DNA of 38,055 nucleotides from Rubripirellula sp. Its GTDB lineage: Bacteria; Planctomycetota; Planctomycetia; Pirellulales; Pirellulaceae. The notes under the pieces are model-generated. The model had not been told where the DNA came from, did not search any database, and saw only the letters and a list, made by a program, of their open reading frames with translations. Position 1 is the first letter of the stretch; each line of letters opens with the position of its first letter. The translations under genes and the position numbers were made by a program. The stretch is from NCBI GenBank assembly GCA_029245125.1, contig JAQWPZ010000168.1, positions 1-38,055 on the forward strand. The letters run 5' to 3'. Positions 1 through 8,357 of this stretch are shown piece by piece.

Positions 1-1338
1 CCGACTGCTGATTGAAAGTCCCAGACCGGAACCACCAAATTCTCTTGTCGTGTTGGAACTGGCTTGCTCAAACTCGCCGAAAATCTTTGCCTGGTTTTCC
101 TCTGCGATTCCAATGCCAGTATCGCTGACGGAGAAATGCAACCACGATTGGCCCGCTTCGTCTTGTTGGCGGCTCACCGAAAGTACCACTTCACCTCGGT
201 GTGTGAATTTAATGGCGTTTCCGATGAGGTTGAAAAGCACTTGTTGCAGTCGAGTCGCATCGCTGATGATTCGTTTCGGTACGTTTGGATCGATATCGCA
301 AAGGAGTTGTATTTTTTTGTGATGCGACTGAAGCGCGAGTGATTTCAGGGGCCCGAAAATACATTCTTCTAGATCAATCGTCCGGTATTCCAGTTGAATC
401 TTGTTCGCCTCGATCTTTGACAGATCGAGAATGTCATTGACCAAGGACAGCAAGTTTTCAGCGGCATTCAGCACCATCGCCAAGTATTCGTGCTGTGAAG
501 GTGTCACCTTGGTATCTAGGACCAGTTCGGTCATTCCAATGATGGCGTTCATTGGGGTGCGAATTTCATGGCTCATGTTGGCCAGGAACTGGCTCTTGGC
601 TTGGTTCGCTTTGTCAGCCTCCTGACGAGCAAATTGCTGCTCGATGAGAGCATGCTGTCGTTCAAGTACGCGGCCAACCTGGGTCGCAAGTAAACGCAGG
701 AATGCGATCAACTCAGCTTCTTTATCAATTGGTTCGCAGGAAAAGAACTCTAGAATCGCTGCGATTCTGCCGTCGATCTTGACTGGTAATCCAAAGCACG
801 CGTTCAGGCCGGAGTCGGGGCAGGCAGCAAAACGGGGCAGATTGTTGTCGGTCGATAAGTTGCCTAACCAAAGCAATTCACCGGTTTCCCAAACACGCCC
901 GGCCAATCCGTCTCCCTTCCTTATCTGAATGCTCTCAGTAACTTTTTGAAAAGCAGAAAACTGCCCGTCCGTTGAGTCATACCAAATCGAGGTAGAGGAC
1001 AGATGGCTCTCCTCGGAATCAGGCGTTAAGTAGATATGACCTAGGGGCGAGGCGGTAAAGCGGCAGACCGATTCTAAGCACTGCCGTAGAGCGTCTTCAT
1101 AGACTTCGACCTCTGCCGCCATGAGGACGGTGTCGTGAAGGGTGGACAGCATCAAGTTTGCTCTTTGAATGCTAGCCGTGCTCGCTTCGACTCGATCTTC
1201 AAGCGATCGGTTGAGGTTCTTGAGTTCCTGGTTGAGCTGGTAAAGTTCGTGGCTCTTCGCTTCAAGCAGTTCTTCCGCCTGCAAGCGGGAGCTTCGTTCT
1301 CGCTGAAGCTTTCGCTTCAGCAAATCGATTTCACTCAT
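1..1338 (-). CDS. GAF-domain sensor histidine kinase, 3' end cut by window edge
   Basis: The frame opens at ATG 1338 and stays open for 446 codons to the left edge, so the C-terminus is missing. Residues 1-70 form a charged coiled coil. A GAF domain spans about 75-225 (GDGLAGRVWETG near 142-153). A HisKA domain follows with the phospho-acceptor His257 in FLANMSHEIRTPMNAI, then a HATPase_c domain with N-box (LIGNAIKFT, 371-379), G1-box (SDTGIGIA, 405-412) and the start of G2 (GSGLGLSIS). No signal peptide or membrane helix is seen, so the kinase should be cytosolic. Its start lies inside the end of the H-NOX gene (8-nt overlap, ATGAGTGA), implying translational coupling and that the H-NOX protein is its sensory partner. 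Whether a receiver domain follows, as in hybrid kinases, cannot be seen. The family call is firm; the signal is inferred from the neighbour. Confidence 0.93.
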   Translation of the reverse strand, partial: MSEIDLLKRKLQRERSSRLQAEELLEAKSHELYQLNQELKNLNRSLEDRVEASTASIQRANLMLSTLHDTVLMAAEVEVYEDALRQCLESVCRFTASPLGHIYLTPDSEESHLSSTSIWYDSTDGQFSAFQKVTESIQIRKGDGLAGRVWETGELLWLGNLSTDNNLPRFAACPDSGLNACFGLPVKIDGRIAAILEFFSCEPIDKEAELIAFLRLLATQVGRVLERQHALIEQQFARQEADKANQAKSQFLANMSHEIRTPMNAIIGMTELVLDTKVTPSQHEYLAMVLNAAENLLSLVNDILDLSKIEANKIQLEYRTIDLEECIFGPLKSLALQSHHKKIQLLCDIDPNVPKRIISDATRLQQVLFNLIGNAIKFTHRGEVVLSVSRQQDEAGQSWLHFSVSDTGIGIAEENQAKIFGEFEQASSNTTREFGGSGLGLSISSR

Positions 1339-1888
1339 CTCCCAAACCTTTGCGTTTGAGATGGAATCGCACGTGCTTTGCTGTCCCGCCACTTAAATCC
1401 TCGCGTTTGATCTCGATGTCCTCGTCGAAATACGCGAAACACCCCATGAGTAAACCTTCTGCTACGTCGGCGAAGCCTCGCTCTGAGGTATACGTCAGGA
1501 CCAAAGTGTCGTCGTCGATTCTCTCATGTGAGAAGTTCGGTAGGTCGGCGTCGGGGTAAAGCTTGCGGACTTCAATGTGGATGTGATTATCAATGCTGGA
1601 AACCAGCGAAAAACTGTCGCTCGCATCCCCGAGCAGGCCTGCATAGCCGTTTGCCAATTGCGAGAAAAGTTTCAACCCGAAGCCTTTCAATAGGTCTGAG
1701 ACTGGGATGTCGGTCAGTTCAGAGAGCTTGACAACCATTTGCACCAATTCGGCATGGTCGTAAGTGCCGATCGCCGTGTAGGCCCCGCCCGTTGCCAAGT
1801 CGGAGGATTCGATGATGCTGTCTAGCGTTTCAAGGCCGAGTTCAGTCTCCACATGATCAAGAAATGCCGTGAAAATGACGCCTTTCAT
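1331..1888 (-). CDS. H-NOX (HNOB) haem nitric-oxide sensor protein
   Basis: This 185-residue stand-alone haem NO/O2-binding domain protein is the normal length for bacterial H-NOX. It begins MKGVIFTAFLDHVE, typical of the family. The predicted proximal haem ligand is His104 (IDNHIHIEVRKLYPDA, aligned with His105 of soluble guanylate cyclase beta1). The propionate-binding YxSxR motif is Y133-T-S135-E-R137, and the haem-distorting proline is Pro117. At the position of the distal tyrosine used by O2-binding H-NOX proteins (Tyr140 of the Thermoanaerobacter protein) there is Val142, which suggests an NO-selective, O2-excluding site. The gene overlaps the kinase downstream by 8 nt. In other bacteria H-NOX proteins gate the activity of an adjacent histidine kinase or diguanylate cyclase on binding NO. 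Ligand preference is inference from the alignment. Confidence 0.95.
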   Translation of the reverse strand: MKGVIFTAFLDHVETELGLETLDSIIESSDLATGGAYTAIGTYDHAELVQMVVKLSELTDIPVSDLLKGFGLKLFSQLANGYAGLLGDASDSFSLVSSIDNHIHIEVRKLYPDADLPNFSHERIDDDTLVLTYTSERGFADVAEGLLMGCFAYFDEDIEIKREDLSGGTAKHVRFHLKRKGLGDE

Positions 1889-2743
1889 TTTTTTCTCCGA
1901 GCTACGTAACCGCGATATTCGCGTTAATGCGTTTTGTGAGTCCGTTCAGTCAATTGCCTATTATCGTAACTTTCTCGTTGCCGCGGTGGGGCGATCGGCG
2001 AGACGTGATAACAAAAAAACTACTTAGAACGTCGGTTGTGAATCACCAATCTCCAGATTGAAAATACGTAGGCTGACAGAAAACAGGCCTGTGACTTGTG
2101 AGGCAGTCGTTTTGGGGGGGCTGGGAGCCGGCCACGACTCGTCCTCGGTCTCGATTTGCACATTCTCGACGGTATCAGGCTTGCGTGAGCAACCCGCAAA
2201 ATTGCGTCAAGCGAGCGTGCGGCAGATGCGACTGGTTGAGAGGAAAAAAAGCACAAATGGCAGATTCCATACAATCGCCCAGTGCGACCCTCAGGCCACG
2301 ACACGGTCGGTTGAGGACTTATCGTTGTTGATCCGCTAAGTAAGAGCGAAACCTGATTTTTGCCGAAACCGGGCGTCAGCCTCTTGCGAGTTGCCGTAAC
2401 ACGCTGCCAAAGTCGCCACGTGGTTGGGTGCCGTGGAGCCCGCGAAAAGACTCGGAGTTGGCATAAGCGACCAACGCGCATGCGATCATACTGCAACGCG
2501 AGCCCAGGAGTATCTGTGAGGCCAGTTCAGGAGGCCAGTGCTCGACGATTACGATACTTGGATCGGGCGGACCGACTTTTTGTGTAATCCACCGAGACGA
2601 GCCCGGTCAAAGCTGGAACTGATGAGGACACGCAGTCGACAAAATTGCGAGCAGCGACCCGCGAAATGAACCCGTCTAGTCTTTCGAACCGCGCGACTTG
2701 GGGCTGGTATTGATGCTTTGCCTACGGGCGGAAGACCGGACCG
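1889..2743. other. Intergenic region without a recognisable gene (855 bp)
   Basis: No reading frame here shows a recognisable domain, a signal peptide or a good ribosome-binding site. The longest open frame (2020-2496, minus) has the Arg/Ser/Pro-rich composition of a chance frame. I do not recognise an RNA gene (no RNase P, tmRNA, SRP or tRNA signature). The left end, upstream of the H-NOX start, must hold the promoter of the H-NOX/kinase operon, but I cannot pick a convincing -35/-10 pair. The right part lies downstream of the gene ending at 2744. Confidence 0.55.
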
Positions 2744-3472
2744 TCACTCGGCTAGATTGGTGGAAAGCGATGCAGTGACCGCCAGCCATTGGCTCTTTTC
2801 GGTGATGACTTGGTTCAAACCGAATTGGTCAATCAACGTGATCTTCTCCGATTGCTGCTGTGGCTCCAACTCATAGACGACAAAACCTGTTCGGCGGTGT
2901 GTTGCAGGGAAGAACTCGTCATGATGCCATTCTTCGGAAGCAATGCAGAGATAGGCGGGTTTTCCGATCCTTCGTTTCGGCGGACCCATTGACTCGGTCA
3001 ACGTGACATCCATCTCGCGGGAGGGCGCGTCAATAATTCGGTAAGCTTTAAAGTGGTCCAAGCCAGACGGTATGTCCGTGGGTGCGCCAGTCGTGATTCG
3101 TTGCGCAGGTGAGACGAAGAATTCGGCTGATCCAATGGTGAGAGGCGTGCTGTCTGCACCACGGATCAAATCAACGCAGGCGACTTTGCGCTGCCTTTCC
3201 TGTTTAGGCGCGACGATCTTGTACCACGCCAAGTAGGCTTTTTGTTTTTCAGCCTTGCGTCCCAAGCATCCGACTGCTGCTGAGAAGCGATAGGGGCCCT
3301 TGAGATTCGTCATTGACTTCTCGTCATCAAAGATCCCTTTGAGCTCAATGCCGTGTTCGATCAAGTTTGACGGTTTGCCCTCCACAACTTCCAAAAATTC
3401 AACTGGGGTGTGGGCTTGTGCCCAGGAAGTAACGAGCGCGACGAGCAGTAGCGGTAGGGATTTTCTGAGCAT
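2744..3472 (-). CDS. Exported hypothetical protein, possibly DUF7450-like
   Basis: This 242-residue protein has a clear Sec signal peptide (MLRKSLPLLLVALVTSWAQA, cleavage probably after AQA at 20). The rest is a beta-rich domain. The stretch LDHFKAYRI (near 138-146), a later cysteine in YLCIASE, and the C-terminal LIDQFGLNQV resemble planctomycete and myxobacterial proteins annotated DUF7450, in which HFKxY and DQFG motifs recur. Six residues or so around Cys69 and Cys99 suggest a possible disulfide in the exported form. No catalytic motif is visible. It stands alone on the minus strand; the next gene upstream, fasciclin, is separated by a terminator. Family placement is from memory of the motif and is uncertain; export is well supported. 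Confidence 0.75.
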   Translation of the reverse strand: MLRKSLPLLLVALVTSWAQAHTPVEFLEVVEGKPSNLIEHGIELKGIFDDEKSMTNLKGPYRFSAAVGCLGRKAEKQKAYLAWYKIVAPKQERQRKVACVDLIRGADSTPLTIGSAEFFVSPAQRITTGAPTDIPSGLDHFKAYRIIDAPSREMDVTLTESMGPPKRRIGKPAYLCIASEEWHHDEFFPATHRRTGFVVYELEPQQQSEKITLIDQFGLNQVITEKSQWLAVTASLSTNLAE

Positions 3473-3660
3473 GATGGCATCAACGAAGGTCGGGGAGCTT
3501 TATGAACTCTTTCTCAGCAGTTTTAGCGATCCAGCCAGCCTTTATCTGCTGACCGCTGGCATCGATTTCTAACGCAACTGTTCGAGCACCAAGCGACATC
3601 CTAACGGAGTGACCACCGCATGAGCGTTGGCGACGACTGGAGTTCGATACTTTCGGCAAT

Positions 3661-3688
3661 AAAAAAACGCCAGCCACAAGGACTGACG
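3661..3688 (-). terminator. Rho-independent terminator of the fasciclin gene
   Basis: Read on the minus strand there is an 8-bp stem (CGTCAGTC / GGCTGGCG with three G-T pairs), a CTTGT loop and then seven T residues. It lies 31 bp past the fasciclin stop codon at 3720 and separates that gene from the exported protein further along. Confidence 0.8.
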
Positions 3689-3719
3689 TCTCAGTTCTTC
3701 AAAGAAGCAGTCTTGCGAC

Positions 3720-4235
3720 TTACTTTCTTTCTTTCTTCGTTGGTGGCAGAATCACAGTGTCGATCACGTGGATCACGCCGTTCGAGCTCTTGACGTCGGT
3801 TTTCACAACGTTGGCACGGTTGATTTTGACTTTGCCGTCAGCAACTTTGATGCGAACGTTTTGCCCTTGAACGGTCTTCGCTTTGCTGAGCTTGACGACG
3901 TCCTTGGCCATCACGGTGCCCGGCACGACGTGATAGGTCAACACAGCTACCAGCTGATCCTTGTTCTCTGGCTTGAGCAGGTTCTCAACCGTTCCTTTTG
4001 GAAGCTTCGCGAAAGCTTCGTCGGTCGGTGCGAATACGGTGAATGGACCTTTGCCTGACAGCGTCTCAGCGAGACCGGCTGCTTTGACCGCTGCAACGAG
4101 GGTCTTGAAACCTTCGATGCTGACTGCGTTTTCGACAATCGTCTTGTCGCAGGTTCCGCAACCGGCTTGTGCAGTGTTAACGCCGAAGGAAGCGACGACG
4201 AGTGCGGCAGCTGCCATCAATTTGGTGAACTTCAT
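3720..4235 (-). CDS. Exported fasciclin (FAS1) domain protein
   Basis: A 171-residue protein with a signal peptide ([24 protein letters not shown]) followed by one FAS1 domain filling residues 30-165. Both FAS1 hallmarks are present: the H1 region [15 protein letters not shown] and the H2 region [13 protein letters not shown], with the central YHVVPG motif between them. The mature protein starts GCGTCD, so a CxxC pair sits at its N-terminus, which could form a disulfide or bind a metal. Single-domain FAS1 proteins are exported adhesion or matrix proteins in many bacteria. It is monocistronic, with a strong terminator directly downstream. Family assignment is secure; the cell-surface role is from the family. 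Confidence 0.95.
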   Translation of the reverse strand: MKFTKLMAAAALVVASFGVNTAQAGCGTCDKTIVENAVSIEGFKTLVAAVKAAGLAETLSGKGPFTVFAPTDEAFAKLPKGTVENLLKPENKDQLVAVLTYHVVPGTVMAKDVVKLSKAKTVQGQNVRIKVADGKVKINRANVVKTDVKSSNGVIHVIDTVILPPTKKERK

Positions 4236-4750
4236 CTAAACTTTGATCTCATTAAAAGAGGATTACAAACGCCTCCGAGGCACACGCCGCGTCGACAACA
4301 TCGTTCTTTAGAAATTTCGCAGCCAAGGACCGCGAAACGGTCGAGCAACTTAACATCTTTGTGTCCCGTCAAGTCAAGCGGCGAAAATTTTTAATAAGAC
4401 CTTCACAATCGATGGTATTTCACGGATTGGCGGGGCTTTTGGGCATCTTTTGATTTTGCATCTCTGGTAGTCGCAAACACCATCACTGGTGACAAAAAGC
4501 GATGGTCATTCCAGCTCGAGCACGCTTCAGACCCCAGCAAAGTGTGTTCATTGTGACACCTGGGATCAGCTTGTGTCATCAAAAGGAGTGCTTCATTGTT
4601 TCGGTTTTCGGGTTCCCCCGGCAGCGGGAAACTGCGTGAAACGCGGCGTTTTTCGATTGCTGGCCCTGTTCCGATGGTTGATTGGCACAGGGATAGCCTT
4701 GTCTTTGGAGCACGCAACCCGCTCGACCCTAGGAATTCAAAGGAACTCAG
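4236..4750. other. Divergent intergenic region between fasciclin and histidine-rich protein genes (515 bp)
   Basis: The region separates two divergently transcribed genes for exported proteins, so it should hold both promoters. Open frames crossing it lack family features and run into the start of the gene at 4751 in another frame. A short perfect inverted repeat, GCCTCCGAGGC, lies at 4271-4281 about 35 bp upstream of the fasciclin start and could be an operator or part of the leader. Nothing else is recognised. Confidence 0.5.
4348..4377 (-). promoter_or_regulatory. Weak sigma70-like promoter candidate for the fasciclin gene
   Basis: On the minus strand TTGACT (4372-4377) is followed after 18 bp by TTAAGT (4348-4353), some 110 bp upstream of the fasciclin ATG. 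The -35 matches well and the -10 poorly. It is only a candidate. Confidence 0.25.
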
Positions 4751-5383
4751 ATGGCAACCTGCACCAAAGCTTTCTCCGTATTACTTCTGCTGCTTGGCAC
4801 CGTTTCGACCGTTCAAGCCGACACCTACCGCCACATTGATGGACTGGCATTGTCGATTGAACGGCAATCCAAGCAGTTGCTGCGAGAGTGTGTTCACTAT
4901 CGACATTCGCCCGAGTATCGGCATCTGATCCTGGATGCTGTCAAGATGTCACGGCTTGCGGACCACATGCACGACCTGGCTCACCGCAACGGAAGTTTGG
5001 CCCATCTCGAGTCCGATTTGGCTCAGTTGGACTCGATGTTCCACCATTTGGAATCGCTCGTACATCAGATCGAATGCAGGGCCGGCCATGGTCACGGGCA
5101 CTCCTATGGTCAGACCTCTCACGTTCGAAGTCTGCTGCGATCAATCGAGCTGAATATTCATCACTTATCCGATGACGTGCGGCAATTGCGATTGATCGAG
5201 GACCGCTGCAACCATCAGCCGACCGTGCGACGCGATTATTACCAGTACGGTTATCCCCGCCATTCCACTGGGTACCAAGCTTACCCGCAGTACGGTCAAA
5301 GTTATCGCCCCAGTCGATCTCGGTCGAGTGGATTCGGGATCAGCATCGGTGGTGGAAGTTCACGGTTCACCCTGCGGTTCTGA
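4751..5383 (+). CDS. Small exported histidine-rich protein of unknown function
   Basis: A 210-residue protein with a signal peptide (MATCTKAFSVLLLLLGTVSTVQA). Residues 25-160 are mostly helical with heptad-like Leu/His spacing and very many histidines (for example RLADHMHDLAHRN, HHLESLVHQIE, HGHGHS, IELNIHHLSDD). Two or three helical repeats of the form H-x-L-x-S-x-L may be present. The C-terminal 60 residues are Tyr/Arg/Ser-rich and end in GISIGGGSSRFTLRF. An AAAGGA ribosome-binding site sits 6-7 nt before the ATG. I do not recognise a named family. The histidine content would allow metal binding, but that is inference only. It appears monocistronic, followed by an inverted repeat. Confidence 0.85.
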   Translation: MATCTKAFSVLLLLLGTVSTVQADTYRHIDGLALSIERQSKQLLRECVHYRHSPEYRHLILDAVKMSRLADHMHDLAHRNGSLAHLESDLAQLDSMFHHLESLVHQIECRAGHGHGHSYGQTSHVRSLLRSIELNIHHLSDDVRQLRLIEDRCNHQPTVRRDYYQYGYPRHSTGYQAYPQYGQSYRPSRSRSSGFGISIGGGSSRFTLRF

Positions 5384-5396
5384 TGCCAAATCTTAA

Positions 5397-5436
5397 TCAC
5401 CGCTCCCTCCTCCCGGTTGCGGGGGAGAGCGGTGAG
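5397..5436 (+). terminator. GC-rich hairpin after the histidine-rich protein gene
   Basis: CACCGCT and AGCGGTG form a 7-bp outer stem, with an inner CTCCC/GGGAG stem and an asymmetric bulge. It starts about 15 bp after the stop at 5383. No T-tract follows, so it may be an imperfect terminator or a structure protecting the 3' end. Confidence 0.45.
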
Positions 5437-5564
5437 GTACCGCCACCATTGTCTGTCACTATCGGTTCTTCAAACCTTTCGTTTCGCTGTCCCTCTTTTT
5501 CGTCGCTTTCCAATTTGCGTCGTCTCGTGATTGATCTCGTTGGTAATCACAAACAACCGGCAGA

Positions 5565-5765
5565 TCAAAAAAGAGAATAGATAAAGGGTGCTACGCCAGT
5601 CGCGCTGAGCGCGATAAGCAATCCCATGAGCGACAAACCGCCCAGGATGGGCAAGAGCCACCATTTCTTATTCTCGGTGATAAAGAGAACGAATTCTTGC
5701 ACGATGGACAACGGTTTTTGTTCACCGGCGGCTTCGAATTCGGTTTGCTTCTCATCTCTCGGCAT
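5565..5765 (-). CDS. DUF5989 family small membrane protein (SxtK-like position)
   Basis: A 66-residue protein with a polar N-terminus and one membrane helix at about 36-60. The motif ENKKWWLLPI (31-40) followed by the C-terminal APFIYSLF is characteristic of the DUF5989 family, whose members are 50-70 residues and sit next to NodU-type carbamoyltransferases and SxtJ-type proteins. It is the last gene of the minus-strand trio, 69 bp after the SxtJ-like gene. In the saxitoxin cluster the equivalent position holds sxtK. No biochemical role is known. The context suggests that it scaffolds or anchors the carbamoyltransferase at the membrane, which is inference. Confidence 0.88.
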   Translation of the reverse strand: MPRDEKQTEFEAAGEQKPLSIVQEFVLFITENKKWWLLPILGGLSLMGLLIALSATGVAPFIYSLF

Positions 5766-5834
5766 GGCTTGTTCTCTGCAATCGTTTCGCTGCGGCTCTT
5801 GATCTCGGCCGACGTTAGAAAAGTAGTTTGCCGA

Positions 5835-6242
5835 TCAGGATTGTCGGTAATAAGTCGCGGCATCTTCGGAACGCTCTTTGTTCTCCCAATAGCTCTCTCT
5901 ATCCCGATCTAGATCAAGTTCCAGCGGAGCTCGTTGAAAAATTCGGAGCAGCAGTCCGATTGGCAACACCATGCCAAAAAAGATTGCGAGCATGGCGAGT
6001 TCGCCCATGATCATCCCGATGGGTGATGCCACTAAGATCAAAAATACAAAGACCGGTTTGAGGATTCGTGGTGCAATCAGACCTGCAATAGCCGGCAGCA
6101 TTCCGATCATGGCAAGCGTTGTAATTTTGGAGCCACTGCATCCCCAGATCCAGCCAATTGCTGGTAAGGCGACCAGGCACGCCAGTCCAAACTGCCGAAG
6201 TTGTCGATCGGTCGGACGCAAGTTGATTTGGAGTAGGCTCAT
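5835..6242 (-). CDS. SxtJ-like membrane protein
   Basis: A 135-residue protein with about four hydrophobic helices: 17-33, 40-58, 62-80 and 82-102. A polar C-terminal tail contains LDLDRDRESYWENKER. This arrangement, with the tail motif RDxxSYW, matches proteins named after SxtJ of the saxitoxin clusters, which accompany carbamoyltransferases in many bacteria that make no toxin. The start codon overlaps the stop of the carbamoyltransferase by 4 nt (ATGA, 6239-6242), so the two are translationally coupled. Function is unknown. A role in delivering the carbamoyltransferase or its substrate to the inner membrane is plausible but unproven. Confidence 0.88.
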   Translation of the reverse strand: MSLLQINLRPTDRQLRQFGLACLVALPAIGWIWGCSGSKITTLAMIGMLPAIAGLIAPRILKPVFVFLILVASPIGMIMGELAMLAIFFGMVLPIGLLLRIFQRAPLELDLDRDRESYWENKERSEDAATYYRQS

Positions 6243-8095
6243 AGCAACGAATCTCCGTGGCTGCTGTCGCCAGCGGAATGCTCCCTGCGATTCGCCTCGT
6301 TAACAAATTTAGGCTGATCTTCCTTTCGCAAAATATGTCGGCCCACGACCAATCTGTCCATGTCGGTCGTCATAAAGCAACGGTAGGCATCGTCTGGCGT
6401 ACAAACAATCGGTTCATCTCGAATGTTGAAGCTGGTATTGATCAGAACGGGGCAACCGGTTCGCTGGTGGAAATCCTTCAGCAATTGATTCAAAAGAGGG
6501 TTTCGCTCCTCGTCCACCGTTTGGATACGCGCGGAATCGTCAACATGGGTCACTGCGGGAATGAGGGATCGGTGTTGATGCAGCGTGCCGCCGCGATCTT
6601 CCCAGTATTCATCTTGTTCTAACTCAATTCGTATCGCTTCTTGGATCGGCGCGACTAGCAGCATGTAAGGGCTCTGCTCGCCAGGCCGCATTTTAAAGTA
6701 AGCATCCACATGTTCCGGCAACACGATCGGTGCAAAGGGGCGAAACGATTCTCGAAATTTGATTTTGGAATTGATCAAGGACTGCATCTTTGGACTGCGT
6801 GGATCACCAATGATACTCCTCGCGCCCAATGCGCGGGGCCCGAATTCCATGCGGCCCTGGAACCAGCCAATCACCTTTTGGTCCATAATCCATTGCGAAG
6901 TCGTTTGGCACAGCTGCTTATCTGAGTCGCAGGTATCAAAGCTAGCGCCCCAGTTCGTAAGTGACTCGGCAATCGCATCGTCGGAAAACCCGGGGCCAAG
7001 CAGTGACCCCCGTTGTGAATCGGTGGGGCGTGGCGTTCGCCGTCTTTCCAGCAATTGGTGCCAGATAAACATGGCGGTCCCGAGTGCGCCGCCAGCGTCG
7101 CCAGCAGCCGGTTGAATCCACAGCCGATCGAACGGGCCTTCACGCAAGATGCGACCATTTCCAACGCAGTTGAGCGAGACCCCTCCGGCCATTACTAAAT
7201 TTTGCATACCGGTTTTGGCATGGGCGTGTCGCGACATCCGCAGCATGATCTCCTCGGTGACCGACTGGATGGACGCGGCGAGGTCCATCACCCGTTGTGT
7301 CATTTCTGAGTCTGGAGTTCGGGCCGGACCACCGAACAGTTGATGGAATTTTTTCGATGTCATCGTGAGGCCTTGGCAGTAGTTGAAATACCTCATGTCC
7401 AGGCGAAAAGAACCGTCCTCCTTGAGGTCGATTAGGTGTTGCAGGATTTTCTCCCGATAGACAGGTTTCCCATAGGGCGCCAGACCCATCACTTTGTATT
7501 CGCCACGGTTCACACGAAAACCGGCGTAATAGGTGAAAGCCGAGTAGAGCAGTCCTAGGGAATGTGGGAAGCGTATTTCATCGATTAACTCGATCTTGTT
7601 GCCCCGTCCGACTCCGATGCAACTGGTTGACCACTCGCCAACACCATCGAGTGTTAGGATCGCAGCTTCTTCATAGGGGGACGGAAAGAACGCGCTTGCT
7701 GCGTGCGATTCATGGTGGTCAAGAAAAACAAATCGGCCGCTGTATCGACCGTCCAAGCCCTTTCTCATTTCGCGTGGAAGGTGCAGCTTTTGTTTCAGCC
7801 AACGTGGGATCGCTTGTCGGAAAGAACGATAGCCTGCGGGGGCGAATGTCAGGTAAGTTTCCAGCAAACGCTCAAACTTGCGGATTGGTTTTTCATAAAA
7901 ACCAACATACTCAAGTGTTTCGGGAGCGATCCCGGCCTCTTCTAAACAATATTCGACTGCCTGTTTCGGAAAGTTGTGATCTTGTTTGCGGCGGGTAAAC
8001 CGCTCCTCTTGAGCAGCCGCAATGATCTCGCCATCGACCATCAGTGCAGCCGCTGAGTCGTGGTAGTAAGCTGAAATCCCAAGAATGGCGGTCAT
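6239..8095 (-). CDS. Carbamoyltransferase, NodU/CmcH family
   Basis: A 618-residue enzyme, close to the usual length of the family. The N-terminal Kae1-like ATPase domain starts ILGISAYYHDSAAALMVDGEI and carries the metal-binding HHxxH as His127, His128 and His131 (DHHESHAASAF), then LTLDGVGEW. VMAGGVSLNCVGNG lies in the second half of this domain. The C-terminal carbamoyl-transfer domain has the hallmark WFQGRMEFGPRALGARSI and ends with VLINTSFNIRDEPIVCTP. Family members use carbamoyl phosphate and ATP to carbamoylate a hydroxyl of a sugar, antibiotic or toxin. The acceptor here cannot be read from the sequence; a sugar of a cell-surface or exopolysaccharide is a reasonable guess. It is the first gene of an apparent three-gene operon with SxtJ-like and DUF5989 genes. 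Confidence 0.95.
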   Translation of the reverse strand: MTAILGISAYYHDSAAALMVDGEIIAAAQEERFTRRKQDHNFPKQAVEYCLEEAGIAPETLEYVGFYEKPIRKFERLLETYLTFAPAGYRSFRQAIPRWLKQKLHLPREMRKGLDGRYSGRFVFLDHHESHAASAFFPSPYEEAAILTLDGVGEWSTSCIGVGRGNKIELIDEIRFPHSLGLLYSAFTYYAGFRVNRGEYKVMGLAPYGKPVYREKILQHLIDLKEDGSFRLDMRYFNYCQGLTMTSKKFHQLFGGPARTPDSEMTQRVMDLAASIQSVTEEIMLRMSRHAHAKTGMQNLVMAGGVSLNCVGNGRILREGPFDRLWIQPAAGDAGGALGTAMFIWHQLLERRRTPRPTDSQRGSLLGPGFSDDAIAESLTNWGASFDTCDSDKQLCQTTSQWIMDQKVIGWFQGRMEFGPRALGARSIIGDPRSPKMQSLINSKIKFRESFRPFAPIVLPEHVDAYFKMRPGEQSPYMLLVAPIQEAIRIELEQDEYWEDRGGTLHQHRSLIPAVTHVDDSARIQTVDEERNPLLNQLLKDFHQRTGCPVLINTSFNIRDEPIVCTPDDAYRCFMTTDMDRLVVGRHILRKEDQPKFVNEANRREHSAGDSSHGDSLL

Positions 8096-8357
8096 CTAGG
8101 CTCGTACTCACAACGCAAGGCAATTGCCGATTCACGATTCAGTTGATTCGCTACCGTTAGTTTAGCATGCGATCATAAATAGTCGAAGCTAGGTCGGTTT
8201 TCGCTGGATCATCGGGCAGCCAACCAAGACGGTTTCGACTTACTTAAACCGAGAAGCATCCAACGATCGTGAACCGACTTTTCGCCTGCGGATTCTTCAC
8301 GAGGTGAAGCGATCCAAAACGTCGCCGTGCCCCAATCCTTCACCATCCTTGCAAAGG

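Noticed and set aside
2020-2496. Minus-strand open frame of 158 codons in the gap.
   Set aside because: Arg/Pro/Ser-rich composition, no domain, no ribosome-binding site, and open frames also occur on the other strand in the same place.
2619-2645. A CTGATGAG sequence followed by a GAC/GTC mini-stem, like the core of a hammerhead ribozyme.
   Set aside because: The invariant GAAA after stem II is missing (GACAAA instead), and I could not find matching strands for stems I and III.
4489-4928. Plus-strand open frames overlapping the start of the histidine-rich protein gene.
   Set aside because: No family features, and the gene at 4751 has a signal peptide and a proper ribosome-binding site in another frame.
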